Shown here piece after piece: positions 8,419 through 16,409 of a DNA stretch of 64,000 nucleotides. The position numbers and the translations under genes were made by a program. Origin of the DNA: Holophagaceae bacterium. Its GTDB lineage: Bacteria; Acidobacteriota; Holophagae; Holophagales; Holophagaceae. The number at the start of each line of letters is the position of its first letter. Positions within the stretch are counted from its first letter, which is position 1. The DNA lies in contig JADKJH010000002.1 in the NCBI GenBank assembly GCA_016722505.1, forward strand, positions 202,001-266,000. Direction: 5' to 3'. Below the pieces are notes generated by a model. That model was not told the DNA's origin, did not search any database, and saw only the letters and a list, made by a program, of their open reading frames with translations.

Positions 8419-8969
8419 TGCTGCTGCTGGGGCACTTGGCGAAAGTGCAAGGGCTGAAGGGTGAATTCCTATTCCATTCACTCATGGATGAGCCTGATCG
8501 ATTGCCAACCCTCGATGGGCTGGTGCTGGCGCCTGCAGCCATCAATATGGACGAGATCGTGGGGCCCGGGAGCCCCGAACCACCGGCCCGCGAGGCCAAA
8601 GTCAGGCTGTTCCGTTGGCAACAGGATCGCCCCTGCGTGGCCTTTGAAGGCATCCCGGATCGCACGGCGGCCGAACCCTTCAAGGGCTGGGCTCTTTGGA
8701 TGCCCGAGGCTCTGGCCACAAAAGGCGAAGATGAGAGTTTCCGCCATGAGTGGGTCGGCTGCGGTGTTTTCATCAGCGGACAAAAAATCGGCGAGGTCGT
8801 ATACCTTTCCCCCACGCCCATGGGGTACGACATGGTCACGATGCGGGATCTGCGCCCTGGCCGTGCGGGCCTGCGCGAAGTGCCCTACATCAAGGCATGG
8901 TGGACGGTGGATCTTGCCAACCAGCATCTGGATCTGGATGGACCGCCGGGAATCCTTGACCTCCAGTGA
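8418..8969 (+). CDS. rimM: Ribosome maturation factor RimM
   Basis: 183 residues. The start ATG overlaps the khpA stop by one base. The N-terminal RimM motif is seen as 'LLGHLAKVQGLKGEFLFHSL' (family: G-x-I-x-x-x-H-G-L-K-G-E). A PRC-barrel-like second half includes 'WVGCGVFISGQKIGEVVYLSPTPMGYDMVTM' and 'EVPYIKAWWTVDLANQHLDLDGPPGILDL', typical of the C-terminus. RimM binds S19 and assists maturation of the 30S head. The protein is divergent in its middle part but the two ends are clear. The usual downstream trmD is absent; nifJ follows after a 202-nt gap. Confidence 0.88.
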   Translation: MLLLGHLAKVQGLKGEFLFHSLMDEPDRLPTLDGLVLAPAAINMDEIVGPGSPEPPAREAKVRLFRWQQDRPCVAFEGIPDRTAAEPFKGWALWMPEALATKGEDESFRHEWVGCGVFISGQKIGEVVYLSPTPMGYDMVTMRDLRPGRAGLREVPYIKAWWTVDLANQHLDLDGPPGILDLQ

Positions 8970-9013
8970 AGGCTGGGAAACCCAAGGGACCAGCATGTGG
9001 GAGTTGGATCTTA

Positions 9014-9052
9014 ACCCTCGACTCTTAACTCTCGGCCCTCGACTCTCGACCC
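9014..9052. repeat. Heptad-type ACTCTCG/ACTCTTA low-complexity repeat
   Basis: Between rimM and nifJ, about five units of 7-8 bp related to ACTCTCG follow one another (ACCCTCG, ACTCTTA, ACTCTCGG, ACTCTCG). The same unit family occurs in a larger inverted arrangement at 15721-15890. Nothing else gene-like is seen in 8970-9132. Confidence 0.6.
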
Positions 9053-9132
9053 AGGACCAAACACTGTGACTCCGCTCACGGTTTAGCCTGCCTCTCTTGA
9101 AGGCGCGGTCCATCGGGGGGAAGCTATAGAGA

Positions 9133-9156
9133 ATTCCAGATAGGAAAATCTGGAAT
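9133..9156. promoter_or_regulatory. Perfect inverted repeat just upstream of nifJ
   Basis: ATTCCAGAT and ATCTGGAAT form a perfect 9-bp inverted repeat around AGGAAA. It ends 15 nt before the nifJ start and 5 nt before its ribosome-binding site (GGAG). It could be a dimeric repressor site or an mRNA hairpin in the leader. A TATAGA hexamer at 9125-9130 may be the -10 box, but no well-spaced -35 is visible. Confidence 0.5.
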
Positions 9157-9171
9157 GGCTCTGGAGTTCCC

Positions 9172-12100
9172 ATGGACGCACCCTGCATGATCACCATTGA
9201 CGGAAATGAAGCTGCCGCCTCGATAGCGCACCGCCTGAGCGAAGTCATCGCAATTTATCCCATCACTCCATCGTCCACCATGGGTGAGCTTGCCGATGAA
9301 TGGTCCGCCGCAGGCCGCCAGAACATCTGGGGCACTGTTCCGCGTGTTGCGGAAATGCAGAGCGAGGCTGGCGCCGCGGGCGCGGTGCATGGGGCGTTGC
9401 AGTTGGGATCCATGAGCACCACCTTCACGTCCTCCCAGGGGCTGCTGCTGATGATCCCCAATATGTTCAAGATCGCCGGCGAGTTGACGCCCTTCTGCAT
9501 GCACGTGGCAGCCCGCACCATCGCCACGCACGCCCTCTCAATATTCGGTGATCACGCCGATGTGATGGCGGCCCGCCAAACGGGCTTTGCCATGCTGTCC
9601 TCCTTCTCAGTCCAACAAGCCCACGACATGGCGCTGGTGGGCCATGCGGCCACGCTGCGCACCCGCGTGCCCTTCATGCATTTCTTCGATGGCTTCCGCA
9701 CCAGCCACGAGGTGGCGAAAATCGCCATGCTCGATGACAGCGTTCTGCGGGCCATGATCAAAGATGAATGGGTGGCAGAACACCGCGCCCGGGCCCTGAG
9801 TCCAAACCACCCGGTCATCCGGGGCACTGCGGCGAATCCCGACACATTCTTCCAGGCCAGGGAGGCCGCCAATGGCTATTATTCCGCCCTGCCTGAAGCT
9901 GTTCAGCAGGAAATGGACAAGTTCGCGGCCCTCACAGGACGGTCCTACAAACTCTTCGAATACGAAGGGCATCCCCAGGCCGAGCGCGTCGTGGTGGTCA
10001 TGGGATCCGGAGCCGAAACCGTTCAGGAATACGTGGATTGGGCCGTGGCCAAAGGCGAGCGCGTCGGCGTGCTCAAGGTGCGGCTCTACCGGCCCTTCTC
10101 CGTGCAGCATTTCGTAGCGGCGCTGCCGACCTCTGTGAAGTCCATCGCCATCCTGGACCGTTGCAAAGAACCCGGAGCTCCGGCAGAGCCACTGTTCCTG
10201 GATGTGGCGGCCGCGCTTCGTGAAGCCCACGAGGAAGGCTGGAGCCCTCTGCTCCAAGAGCCGCGCCTCATCGGCGGCCGCTATGGCCTGTCGAGCAAGG
10301 AATTCACGCCCGCCATGGTCAAAGCCGTGTACGACGAATTCGGCAAACCCAAACCACGCCGCGCCTTCACCGTGGGCATCAACGACGATGTCACGGGGCT
10401 CAGCCTAGCCGTGGACGAGACTTTCGACCTGGAGCCCACCAACGTAACCCGCTGCCTCTTCTATGGCCTGGGTAGCGACGGCACCGTGGGGGCCAATAAG
10501 AACAGCATCAAGATCATCGCCGAGGAAACGCCGAATCACGGCCAGGGCTACTTCGTGTACGACTCCAAGAAGAGCGGCGCCATCACCATCAGCCACCTTC
10601 GATTCGGCCCCAACCCCATCCGCAGCCCTTATCTGATCCGTACCGCGAACTTCATCGCATGCCATCAGCCCCAGTTCGTGGACCGCTTTGAGATGCTGAC
10701 TGAAGCCGTGGATGGCGCCACCTTCCTGCTGAACAGTCCCACAGCTCCCGAAGATATCTTCGCCACCCTGCCCTTCGAAATGCAGGAGCAGCTCATCGCC
10801 AAACACATCAAGTTCTACACCATCGACGCCTACAAGGTTGCTAAGGAAAGCGGCATGGGCGGCCGCATCAACACGATCATGCAGACCTGTTTCTTCGCCA
10901 TCTCCGGCGTGCTGCCCCAGGACGAGGCCATCGCCGCCATCAAGCACGCCATCGAGAAGACCTACGCCAAGAAGGGCGACGCGCTGGTCCAGCGCAATTT
11001 CGAAGCCGTGGACGCAGCGTTGGCGCATCTGCATGAAGTCGCAGTTCCCGCCACGCCGAACTCGGGCCGGCATCGCCCGCCCATGGTGCCCGATGCCGCG
11101 CCGGATTTCGTCAAGCAGGTCAGCGCGCTCATCCTGGAAGGCTTGGGGGACAAACTTCCCGTAAGCGCCTTCCCTCCAGACGGCACCTGGCCAACAGGAA
11201 CGGCGAAATGGGAGAAGCGCAACATCGCGCAGGAGATTCCAGCTTGGGATTCGAGCATCTGCATCCAGTGCAACAAGTGCGCGCTTATTTGTCCCCATGC
11301 GGCCATCCGCGCCAAGGTTTTCGAGCCCGCCGCGCTTGCCGGAGCACCGGATGGTTTCGTTTCCACGGATTTCAAAGGCCAGGAATTCAAAGGCCAGAAA
11401 TACGTCATCCAGGTGGCGCCGGAGGATTGCACCGGCTGCACGCTTTGCGTCCAGGTCTGCCCAGCCAAGGACAAGAGCAATCCCAAACACAAGGCCATTG
11501 ACATGGTCCCACAGGCACCTCTCCGGGAGCGCGAAGCCGCGAATTTCGCGTTCTTCCGGGACCTCCCCCAGGTGGACAGCGAAGCGGTGAAGCTGGACGT
11601 GAAGGGCACGCAGTTCCTGGAGCCCCTGTTCGAGTTCAGCGGCGCCTGCTCGGGCTGCGGAGAAACGCCCTACATCAAGCTGCTGACCCAGCTCTATGGC
11701 GACCGGCTCCTGATCGCCAACGCTACGGGCTGCTCCTCCATCTACGGTGGCAACCTGCCCACCACGCCGTATACCACCAACAAGGAAGGCCGCGGACCCG
11801 CCTGGGCCAACAGCCTTTTCGAGGACAACGCCGAGTTCGGATATGGCATGCGGCTGGCGGTAGAAAAACAGGCGGAGCAGGCGCGCGAACTGCTTGTGCG
11901 CCTATCTTCCTCGCTGCCTGAAGCCCTGGTGCATGACTTGCTGGATGCCACCCAGCCGGACCAGGCGGGTATCCGAGTCCAACGGGACCGGGTGGCCGAG
12001 CTGAGGACGCGGCTGGGTTCCTCCAAGGATCCCGCAGCGATTCAATTGCTGGAACTGGCGGACCACCTTGTGAAACACAGCGTGTGGATCGTCGGCGGGG

Positions 12101-12747
12101 ATGGCTGGGCCTACGATATCGGCTATGGCGGCCTGGACCATGTGCTGGCCTCGGGCCTGGACGTGAACATCCTGGTGCTGGATACCGAGGTCTACTCCAA
12201 CACCGGCGGCCAAGCTTCCAAATCCACGCCCATGGGCGCTGCTGCGAAATTCGCCGTGAGCGGCAAAGCCACGCCCAAGAAGGATCTCGCACTGCTGGCT
12301 ATGAGCTACGGCCATGTCTATGTCGCCAAGGTGGCCATTGGGGCCAAGGACGCGCAGACCGTGCGCGCCTTCCAGGAGGCCGAGTCTTTCCACGGCCCAA
12401 GCATCATCATTGCCTACAGCCCATGCATCGCCCATGGTTACGATCTGGCCATGAGCGGCGAGCAAACCAAGATGGCAGTTGAAACCGGGTACTGGCCGCT
12501 GTTCCGCTACGATCCCAGACGGCTTGAACAAGGCCTCAGCGCCCTGGCTCTGGATTCCAATGCGCCGAAGGGCGAGCTAAGCAAGTTCACCAGCAACGAG
12601 GCCCGATTCCGCATCGTGGAAAAACAACATCCCGAGGCCTTCAAGCAGATGATGGCCGACGCTACCGAGGAAAATGCCCGGCGCTTCGCGGCCTATGAGA
12701 AGTTATCCAGGTTGGATGCAGTCACACCTTCCACGCCCACCATTTAG
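9172..12747 (+). CDS. nifJ: Pyruvate:ferredoxin (flavodoxin) oxidoreductase, single-chain
   Basis: 1191 residues, full length for the homodimeric one-chain enzyme. It decarboxylates pyruvate to acetyl-CoA with CoA and reduces ferredoxin or flavodoxin; the reaction is reversible. Domains in order: N-terminal pyrimidine-binding domain ('IAIYPITPSSTMGE'), transketolase C-like domain, gamma domain ('GLGSDGTVGANKNSIK'), a 2x[4Fe-4S] ferredoxin domain (CIQCNKCALICP and CTGCTLCVQVCP), and the TPP domain ('GDGWAYDIGYGGLDH', 'NTGGQASKSTPMGA'). Extra Fe-S ligands are in CSGCGETPY, ATGCSS and SPCIAHGYD. The start is supported by GGAG 7 nt upstream; an ATG five codons later is an alternative. The downstream partner lies 9 nt away. 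Confidence 0.97.
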   Translation: MDAPCMITIDGNEAAASIAHRLSEVIAIYPITPSSTMGELADEWSAAGRQNIWGTVPRVAEMQSEAGAAGAVHGALQLGSMSTTFTSSQGLLLMIPNMFKIAGELTPFCMHVAARTIATHALSIFGDHADVMAARQTGFAMLSSFSVQQAHDMALVGHAATLRTRVPFMHFFDGFRTSHEVAKIAMLDDSVLRAMIKDEWVAEHRARALSPNHPVIRGTAANPDTFFQAREAANGYYSALPEAVQQEMDKFAALTGRSYKLFEYEGHPQAERVVVVMGSGAETVQEYVDWAVAKGERVGVLKVRLYRPFSVQHFVAALPTSVKSIAILDRCKEPGAPAEPLFLDVAAALREAHEEGWSPLLQEPRLIGGRYGLSSKEFTPAMVKAVYDEFGKPKPRRAFTVGINDDVTGLSLAVDETFDLEPTNVTRCLFYGLGSDGTVGANKNSIKIIAEETPNHGQGYFVYDSKKSGAITISHLRFGPNPIRSPYLIRTANFIACHQPQFVDRFEMLTEAVDGATFLLNSPTAPEDIFATLPFEMQEQLIAKHIKFYTIDAYKVAKESGMGGRINTIMQTCFFAISGVLPQDEAIAAIKHAIEKTYAKKGDALVQRNFEAVDAALAHLHEVAVPATPNSGRHRPPMVPDAAPDFVKQVSALILEGLGDKLPVSAFPPDGTWPTGTAKWEKRNIAQEIPAWDSSICIQCNKCALICPHAAIRAKVFEPAALAGAPDGFVSTDFKGQEFKGQKYVIQVAPEDCTGCTLCVQVCPAKDKSNPKHKAIDMVPQAPLREREAANFAFFRDLPQVDSEAVKLDVKGTQFLEPLFEFSGACSGCGETPYIKLLTQLYGDRLLIANATGCSSIYGGNLPTTPYTTNKEGRGPAWANSLFEDNAEFGYGMRLAVEKQAEQARELLVRLSSSLPEALVHDLLDATQPDQAGIRVQRDRVAELRTRLGSSKDPAAIQLLELADHLVKHSVWIVGGDGWAYDIGYGGLDHVLASGLDVNILVLDTEVYSNTGGQASKSTPMGAAAKFAVSGKATPKKDLALLAMSYGHVYVAKVAIGAKDAQTVRAFQEAESFHGPSIIIAYSPCIAHGYDLAMSGEQTKMAVETGYWPLFRYDPRRLEQGLSALALDSNAPKGELSKFTSNEARFRIVEKQHPEAFKQMMADATEENARRFAAYEKLSRLDAVTPSTPTI

Positions 12748-12756
12748 GGGAATGCC

Positions 12757-13758
12757 ATGGATCTATCCACAACCTACCTTGGCTTGACCTTGCCCCATCC
12801 ATTGATGGCGGGCGCTTCGCCACTGGTGGATGACCTGGACGCAGTCCGGCAGCTGGAAGACGCGGGCACGTCGGCCATCGTGATGCACTCGCTTTTCGAG
12901 GAACAGATCGAGCGGGAGTACGCAGGCACCATACGGGACCTAGAGCTGCATGCGAACACCAATCCAGAAGGGCTCTCCTACCTGCCAGCGCCCCATGAAT
13001 TCGCCCTGGGGCCCCATGCCTACCTGGAGCAGATCCGCCGCATCAAAGAGGCAGTGGCGGTTCCCGTCATCGCTTCCTTGAATGGCACCACAGCCACCGG
13101 GTGGCTGGATGGCGCGAGGCTCATGGAGCAAGCTGGCGCCGACGCGCTGGAGCTGAACGTCTACGAGGTCGTCACGGACCCGCTCCAGACCGCAGAGACC
13201 GTAGAACAACGCATCGCCGACATGGTGCGCGCCGTGAAAGCCCGCGTGAAGATCCCTGTTGCGGTGAAACTTTCCCCGTTCAGCAGCTCTCTGCCGAATT
13301 TTGCCCATAAGCTCCAGGTGGCGGGTGCCGATGGGTTGGTGTTGTTCAACCGGATTCTAATGCCGGATTTCGATCTGGAGCAGTTGGAACTAGTGCCTAA
13401 GCTCATGCTTTCCAATCCCAGCGAATTACCGCTGAGACTGAACGCGCTGGCGATTCTGCATGGCGCCTTCAAGGGAAGCCTGGCCTGCAGCGGCGGCATC
13501 CATGATTCAATCAGCGTCCTCAAGGCCGTCTTCGCAGGCGCATCAAGCGTGCAGGTGGTTTCCGCCCTGCTCCAGCATGGCCCTTCCTATCTTCAGACCC
13601 TTCGGGAGGGAATGGAGGAATGGCTGGAACAGCATGAGTACGAGAACCTGCGCCAAGGCCTCGGCAGCATGGATCTCGTCAATGTGCCCAATCCCCACGC
13701 CTTCTATCGCGCCAGTTACATGCGGGTGCTGCAAGGCTGGCGGCCAGAGTTGACCTAA
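12757..13758 (+). CDS. Dihydroorotate dehydrogenase-like flavoprotein
   Basis: 333 residues, TIM-barrel of the dihydroorotate/dihydropyrimidine dehydrogenase family. Motifs: 'TTYLGLTLPHPLMAGASPL', 'VPVIASLNGTT..GW', 'GADALELNVYEV', 'IPVAVKLSPF', 'GADGLVLFNR', and the FMN-phosphate loop 'LACSGGIHDSISVLKAVFAGASSVQVVSALL'. It starts 9 nt after nifJ with GGGGA upstream, so the two are one transcript. The same pairing recurs in anaerobes; this subgroup ('dihydroorotate dehydrogenase-like') has no proven substrate and is not expected to be the pyrimidine-pathway PyrD. A role as a redox partner to NifJ is inference from context. Confidence 0.88.
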   Translation: MDLSTTYLGLTLPHPLMAGASPLVDDLDAVRQLEDAGTSAIVMHSLFEEQIEREYAGTIRDLELHANTNPEGLSYLPAPHEFALGPHAYLEQIRRIKEAVAVPVIASLNGTTATGWLDGARLMEQAGADALELNVYEVVTDPLQTAETVEQRIADMVRAVKARVKIPVAVKLSPFSSSLPNFAHKLQVAGADGLVLFNRILMPDFDLEQLELVPKLMLSNPSELPLRLNALAILHGAFKGSLACSGGIHDSISVLKAVFAGASSVQVVSALLQHGPSYLQTLREGMEEWLEQHEYENLRQGLGSMDLVNVPNPHAFYRASYMRVLQGWRPELT

Positions 13759-13761
13759 AGC

Positions 13762-13834
13762 AAAAAACACTACGCGCGCATTTTTGCCTCGAAATTGCCG
13801 CAAGGCGATTTCGAGGCAAGGTTCCGAACGTAGT
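13762..13834 (-). terminator. Large hairpin between convergent nifJ operon and sppA
   Basis: A 16-nt arm (13784-13799) pairs with 13804-13819 through a GCAA loop, with one T-G wobble. An outer ACTACG/CGTAGT stem (13769-13774 with 13829-13834) is followed on the minus strand by six T. This fits a terminator for sppA; read on the plus strand it may also stop the nifJ transcript, although only TTTT follows at some distance. Confidence 0.65.
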
Positions 13835-13842
13835 CAGTTTTA

Positions 13843-15621
13843 TCAGCGGATGGAAATCTCCATGGGCATCCGAGCGTAGACACCTTGGGGATCATTCAGA
13901 GATGTGAGCACTTTCAGCTGTCGTTGGAACTGCGCCATCACTTGTTCCGCGGGACCCTTGACGAGTTTGTGCTGCTTCTCGCCTGAAAGAGCCTCCATCA
14001 GTTTTTCGATGGGTTTTTTCGAGGCGCCGGGACCATCCACGCGGTAGTCATTCTCAATCTTGGCTGCCTTGGCAGCGTAACGGATGGCGTCCTCGAGGCC
14101 GCCCAGCTCATCCACAAGTTTCAGTTTCAAGGCTTCCTGGCCGCTCCACACACGCCCTTGGGCGATTTCATTCACGCCGTCCTTGGCGATGTGGCGGCTC
14201 TCGGAGACCTTGGATAGGAACTGGTCATAGATGTGGTCCACCACACCTTGGATGCGCGCCAGCTCGAATTCGGACTTCGGCCGCGTAAAGGTCATGGGAT
14301 TGGCCATCTTGCTGGTGGAAACCTCATCCCAAGTGACGCCATGTTCGTTCGCGAACTTCTTCACATTGGGCAGCAGGCCAAACACGCCAATAGAACCCGT
14401 GATGGTATTCGGCTCTGCGAAAATGCGGTCGCCGTAGGTGCTGATCCAGTAGCCACCTGAGGCAGCGAGGTAGCCCATGGAGATGATCACGGGCTTCTCT
14501 TTCTTGGTGAGGATCACTTCCCGCTGGATGAGGTCACTGGCCGAGGCGCTGCCGCCGGGGCTGTTGACGCGCATGACCACGGCTTTCACGTTCTTGTCCA
14601 GGCGCAGCTTGCGGAGTTCCCGCGCCAGCTTGTCGCCGCCGACCTGGCCGCCACTGCCATCGCCATCCACGATCTCCCCCTCGGCATAAACGAGCGCGAT
14701 GCGGTTCTTGCCCTTCTGGACCTCGCCAGGAAGGCCCGCGTACTCATCCATGGAGACCTGGGGGAATTCTTTGTCTTTGGAGGTCTTTCCTGCCAGGGAC
14801 TTCAATTGGTCCAATACTTCATCCTCGGATGCGATCTGATCCACCAAGCCGGCGGTTTTTGCCTCAGAGGCCAGGAGGATGCCCTGTTCATCGGCAATCT
14901 TCTGGATGTCATCGCTGGTCTTGTGGCGGTCCTTGGCGATGCTTCCCTTCCACTCTTCCCAAATATCGCCCAAAAGCTTGGCGGTCTGCTCACGATTGGC
15001 GTCGCTCATCTTGTCGAGCAAGAAAGGCTCCACCGCGCTCTTGTACTTGCCCACGCGGGTGACTTGCACCTCGATGCCGTACTTCTGGAAGGCCCCACCG
15101 AAGAACATCGGCTCCGACGCGAGACCCGTCATTTCCATCTCACCGAATGGGTTAAGGATGACCTTGCCGGTGCCCGCGCACAGGTAATAGGCCCGTTTGC
15201 TCCAGCCCATGTTGTAGGCGAGCACTGGCTTTCCACTGGTCTTGAAACGCTGGATGGCCTCCTTCAATTCCTTCAGTGCGGCAGGTCCCGACCCGTAGCC
15301 TGAGGATTCCGGGTTGCCGGTAAGATAGAGCGCCGCGATGCGCTTGTCCGCGGCGGCACGGTCCAAGGCCTTGATGAGTGTGTAGAGCGGGGTAGCATCT
15401 TCACGTCCACTCAAGGCCTGTCGCAGAGCCTCGCCGGGTTCCGCCTCACGCACTGAATCGGGAATGTTGGTGCTGAGATCAAAGACGAGCACAGCCTTCT
15501 CGGGCACGACAGTCTTGGATCCACCGGCGGCTGCGAGGGCGATGAACAGGATCAAAAAGCCGCCGCTGAAAATCGCGAGGGCCAATAGCGAGGCGAAAAG
15601 ATGTTTGAAGAAATCCTTCAT
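13843..15621 (-). CDS. sppA: Signal peptide peptidase SppA, 67K type
   Basis: 592 residues from MKDFFKHLFASLLALAIFSG, with GGAG upstream; the longer upstream frame runs into repeats and is rejected. One N-terminal membrane helix (~6-32) anchors it. It has the two-domain S49 architecture of the E. coli-type enzyme. The catalytic Lys is expected in the first half ('RVGKYKSAVEPF') and the nucleophilic Ser in the second ('YLAASGGYWIS'), with 'GSIGVFG' and 'VMRVNSPGGSASASD' as S49 landmarks. It degrades cleaved signal peptides in the cytoplasmic membrane. It is divergent from the bacilliredoxin gene. Confidence 0.94.
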   Translation of the reverse strand: MKDFFKHLFASLLALAIFSGGFLILFIALAAAGGSKTVVPEKAVLVFDLSTNIPDSVREAEPGEALRQALSGREDATPLYTLIKALDRAAADKRIAALYLTGNPESSGYGSGPAALKELKEAIQRFKTSGKPVLAYNMGWSKRAYYLCAGTGKVILNPFGEMEMTGLASEPMFFGGAFQKYGIEVQVTRVGKYKSAVEPFLLDKMSDANREQTAKLLGDIWEEWKGSIAKDRHKTSDDIQKIADEQGILLASEAKTAGLVDQIASEDEVLDQLKSLAGKTSKDKEFPQVSMDEYAGLPGEVQKGKNRIALVYAEGEIVDGDGSGGQVGGDKLARELRKLRLDKNVKAVVMRVNSPGGSASASDLIQREVILTKKEKPVIISMGYLAASGGYWISTYGDRIFAEPNTITGSIGVFGLLPNVKKFANEHGVTWDEVSTSKMANPMTFTRPKSEFELARIQGVVDHIYDQFLSKVSESRHIAKDGVNEIAQGRVWSGQEALKLKLVDELGGLEDAIRYAAKAAKIENDYRVDGPGASKKPIEKLMEALSGEKQHKLVKGPAEQVMAQFQRQLKVLTSLNDPQGVYARMPMEISIR

Positions 15622-15720
15622 GGTTTGCTCCACGGGGTCGGTTTCCCTGAAAACCCCCAATGCTCCAGTATGCCGTGATGCCCCCGGGCGGGTTGCCATC
15701 AATTGGCGGCGGGCTGTTGG

Positions 15721-15890
15721 AAGTCGAGAAGTTGAAAAGTTGAAGAGTCGAGTGTTGAAGCGTTCAGTTTCCGTCTCATCAGATTTTCTCGGTTTTCGAC
15801 CCGCAACCCTCAACTCTTGACTCTCGACTTCTTAACTACTTAACTTCTCGACTCTTCAACTCTTCAACTCTTCAACTCTTCGACTCAACA
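15721..15890. repeat. Inverted array of ACTCTTCA-type octamers in the sppA-bacilliredoxin intergenic region
   Basis: The 320-nt gap 15622-15941 holds two blocks of the same degenerate 7-8 bp unit (consensus ACTCTTCA or ACTTCTCG). About ten units lie on the plus strand at 15813-15890, with ACT recurring every 8 bp; three are identical in a row at 15851-15874. About five units lie on the minus strand at 15721-15760. The arms are complementary over ~40 bp with a ~50-nt spacer, so a long imperfect hairpin is possible. A related block precedes nifJ at 9014. No coding sense is visible. Confidence 0.75.
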
Positions 15891-15941
15891 CCCAGCACTC
15901 GGACATGTCCTATACTGAGACGCTGTCAAGGAGCACCCGAA

Positions 15942-16370
15942 ATGTCCAATTATCCTGAATACATGGTGGCCCCGATGCGCGAAGAACTCACGCAAATCGG
16001 CTTCGAACATCTGATGAGTTCCGCCCAGGTGGACCAGGCGCTTCAGCGCGCAGGCACCACCCTGCTGGTTGTGAATAGCGTGTGCGGTTGCGCAGCTGCC
16101 GGAGCCCGGCCCGGCCTGACGCTAGCCCTCAAGGACAAGGGCCTGAAATTCGATCATCTGGTGACTGTTTTCGCGGGAATGGAGAAGGAAGCGACCCAGG
16201 CCGCCCGGGAATATTTTGAAGGCGCTGCTCCCAGCTCCCCCCAAGCCGCCATCCTGAAGGACGGCCAGTTGCTGCACCTGCTCCAACGCACGGATTTTCT
16301 GGGCCATGAGCCAGCGGAGATCGCCGCAACTCTTGAATCGGCCTACAAGAATGCCCTGGCTCCAGCGTAA
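15942..16370 (+). CDS. Bacilliredoxin (BrxA/BrxB, YphP/YqiW family)
   Basis: 142 residues, the usual size (~145). The CGC redox motif lies in 'VVNSVCGCAAAGARPG', as in the family's N-S-x-C-G-C-A-A-G-x-A-R-P. Upstream 'YMVAPMREELTQIGFEHL' is the conserved N-terminus, and 'VFAGMEKEATQAAREYF' follows. In Bacillus, bacilliredoxins remove bacillithiol from proteins; whether this organism makes bacillithiol cannot be told from the window. AAGGAG precedes the start by 9 nt, and TATACT at 15911 is a possible -10 box. Cytoplasmic. Confidence 0.93.
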   Translation: MSNYPEYMVAPMREELTQIGFEHLMSSAQVDQALQRAGTTLLVVNSVCGCAAAGARPGLTLALKDKGLKFDHLVTVFAGMEKEATQAAREYFEGAAPSSPQAAILKDGQLLHLLQRTDFLGHEPAEIAATLESAYKNALAPA

Positions 16371-16409
16371 GGTCCCGCTAACGCTGCGCTTTCATCCATT
16401 CTTTTTCAT

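Noticed and set aside
10405..11490. 361-codon frame antisense to nifJ
   Set aside because: It is a shadow of a conserved enzyme; no family signature and no ribosome-binding site.
15721..15890. Octamer array considered as a CRISPR
   Set aside because: Units are 7-8 bp without spacers, are degenerate and occur in both orientations; no cas gene is nearby.
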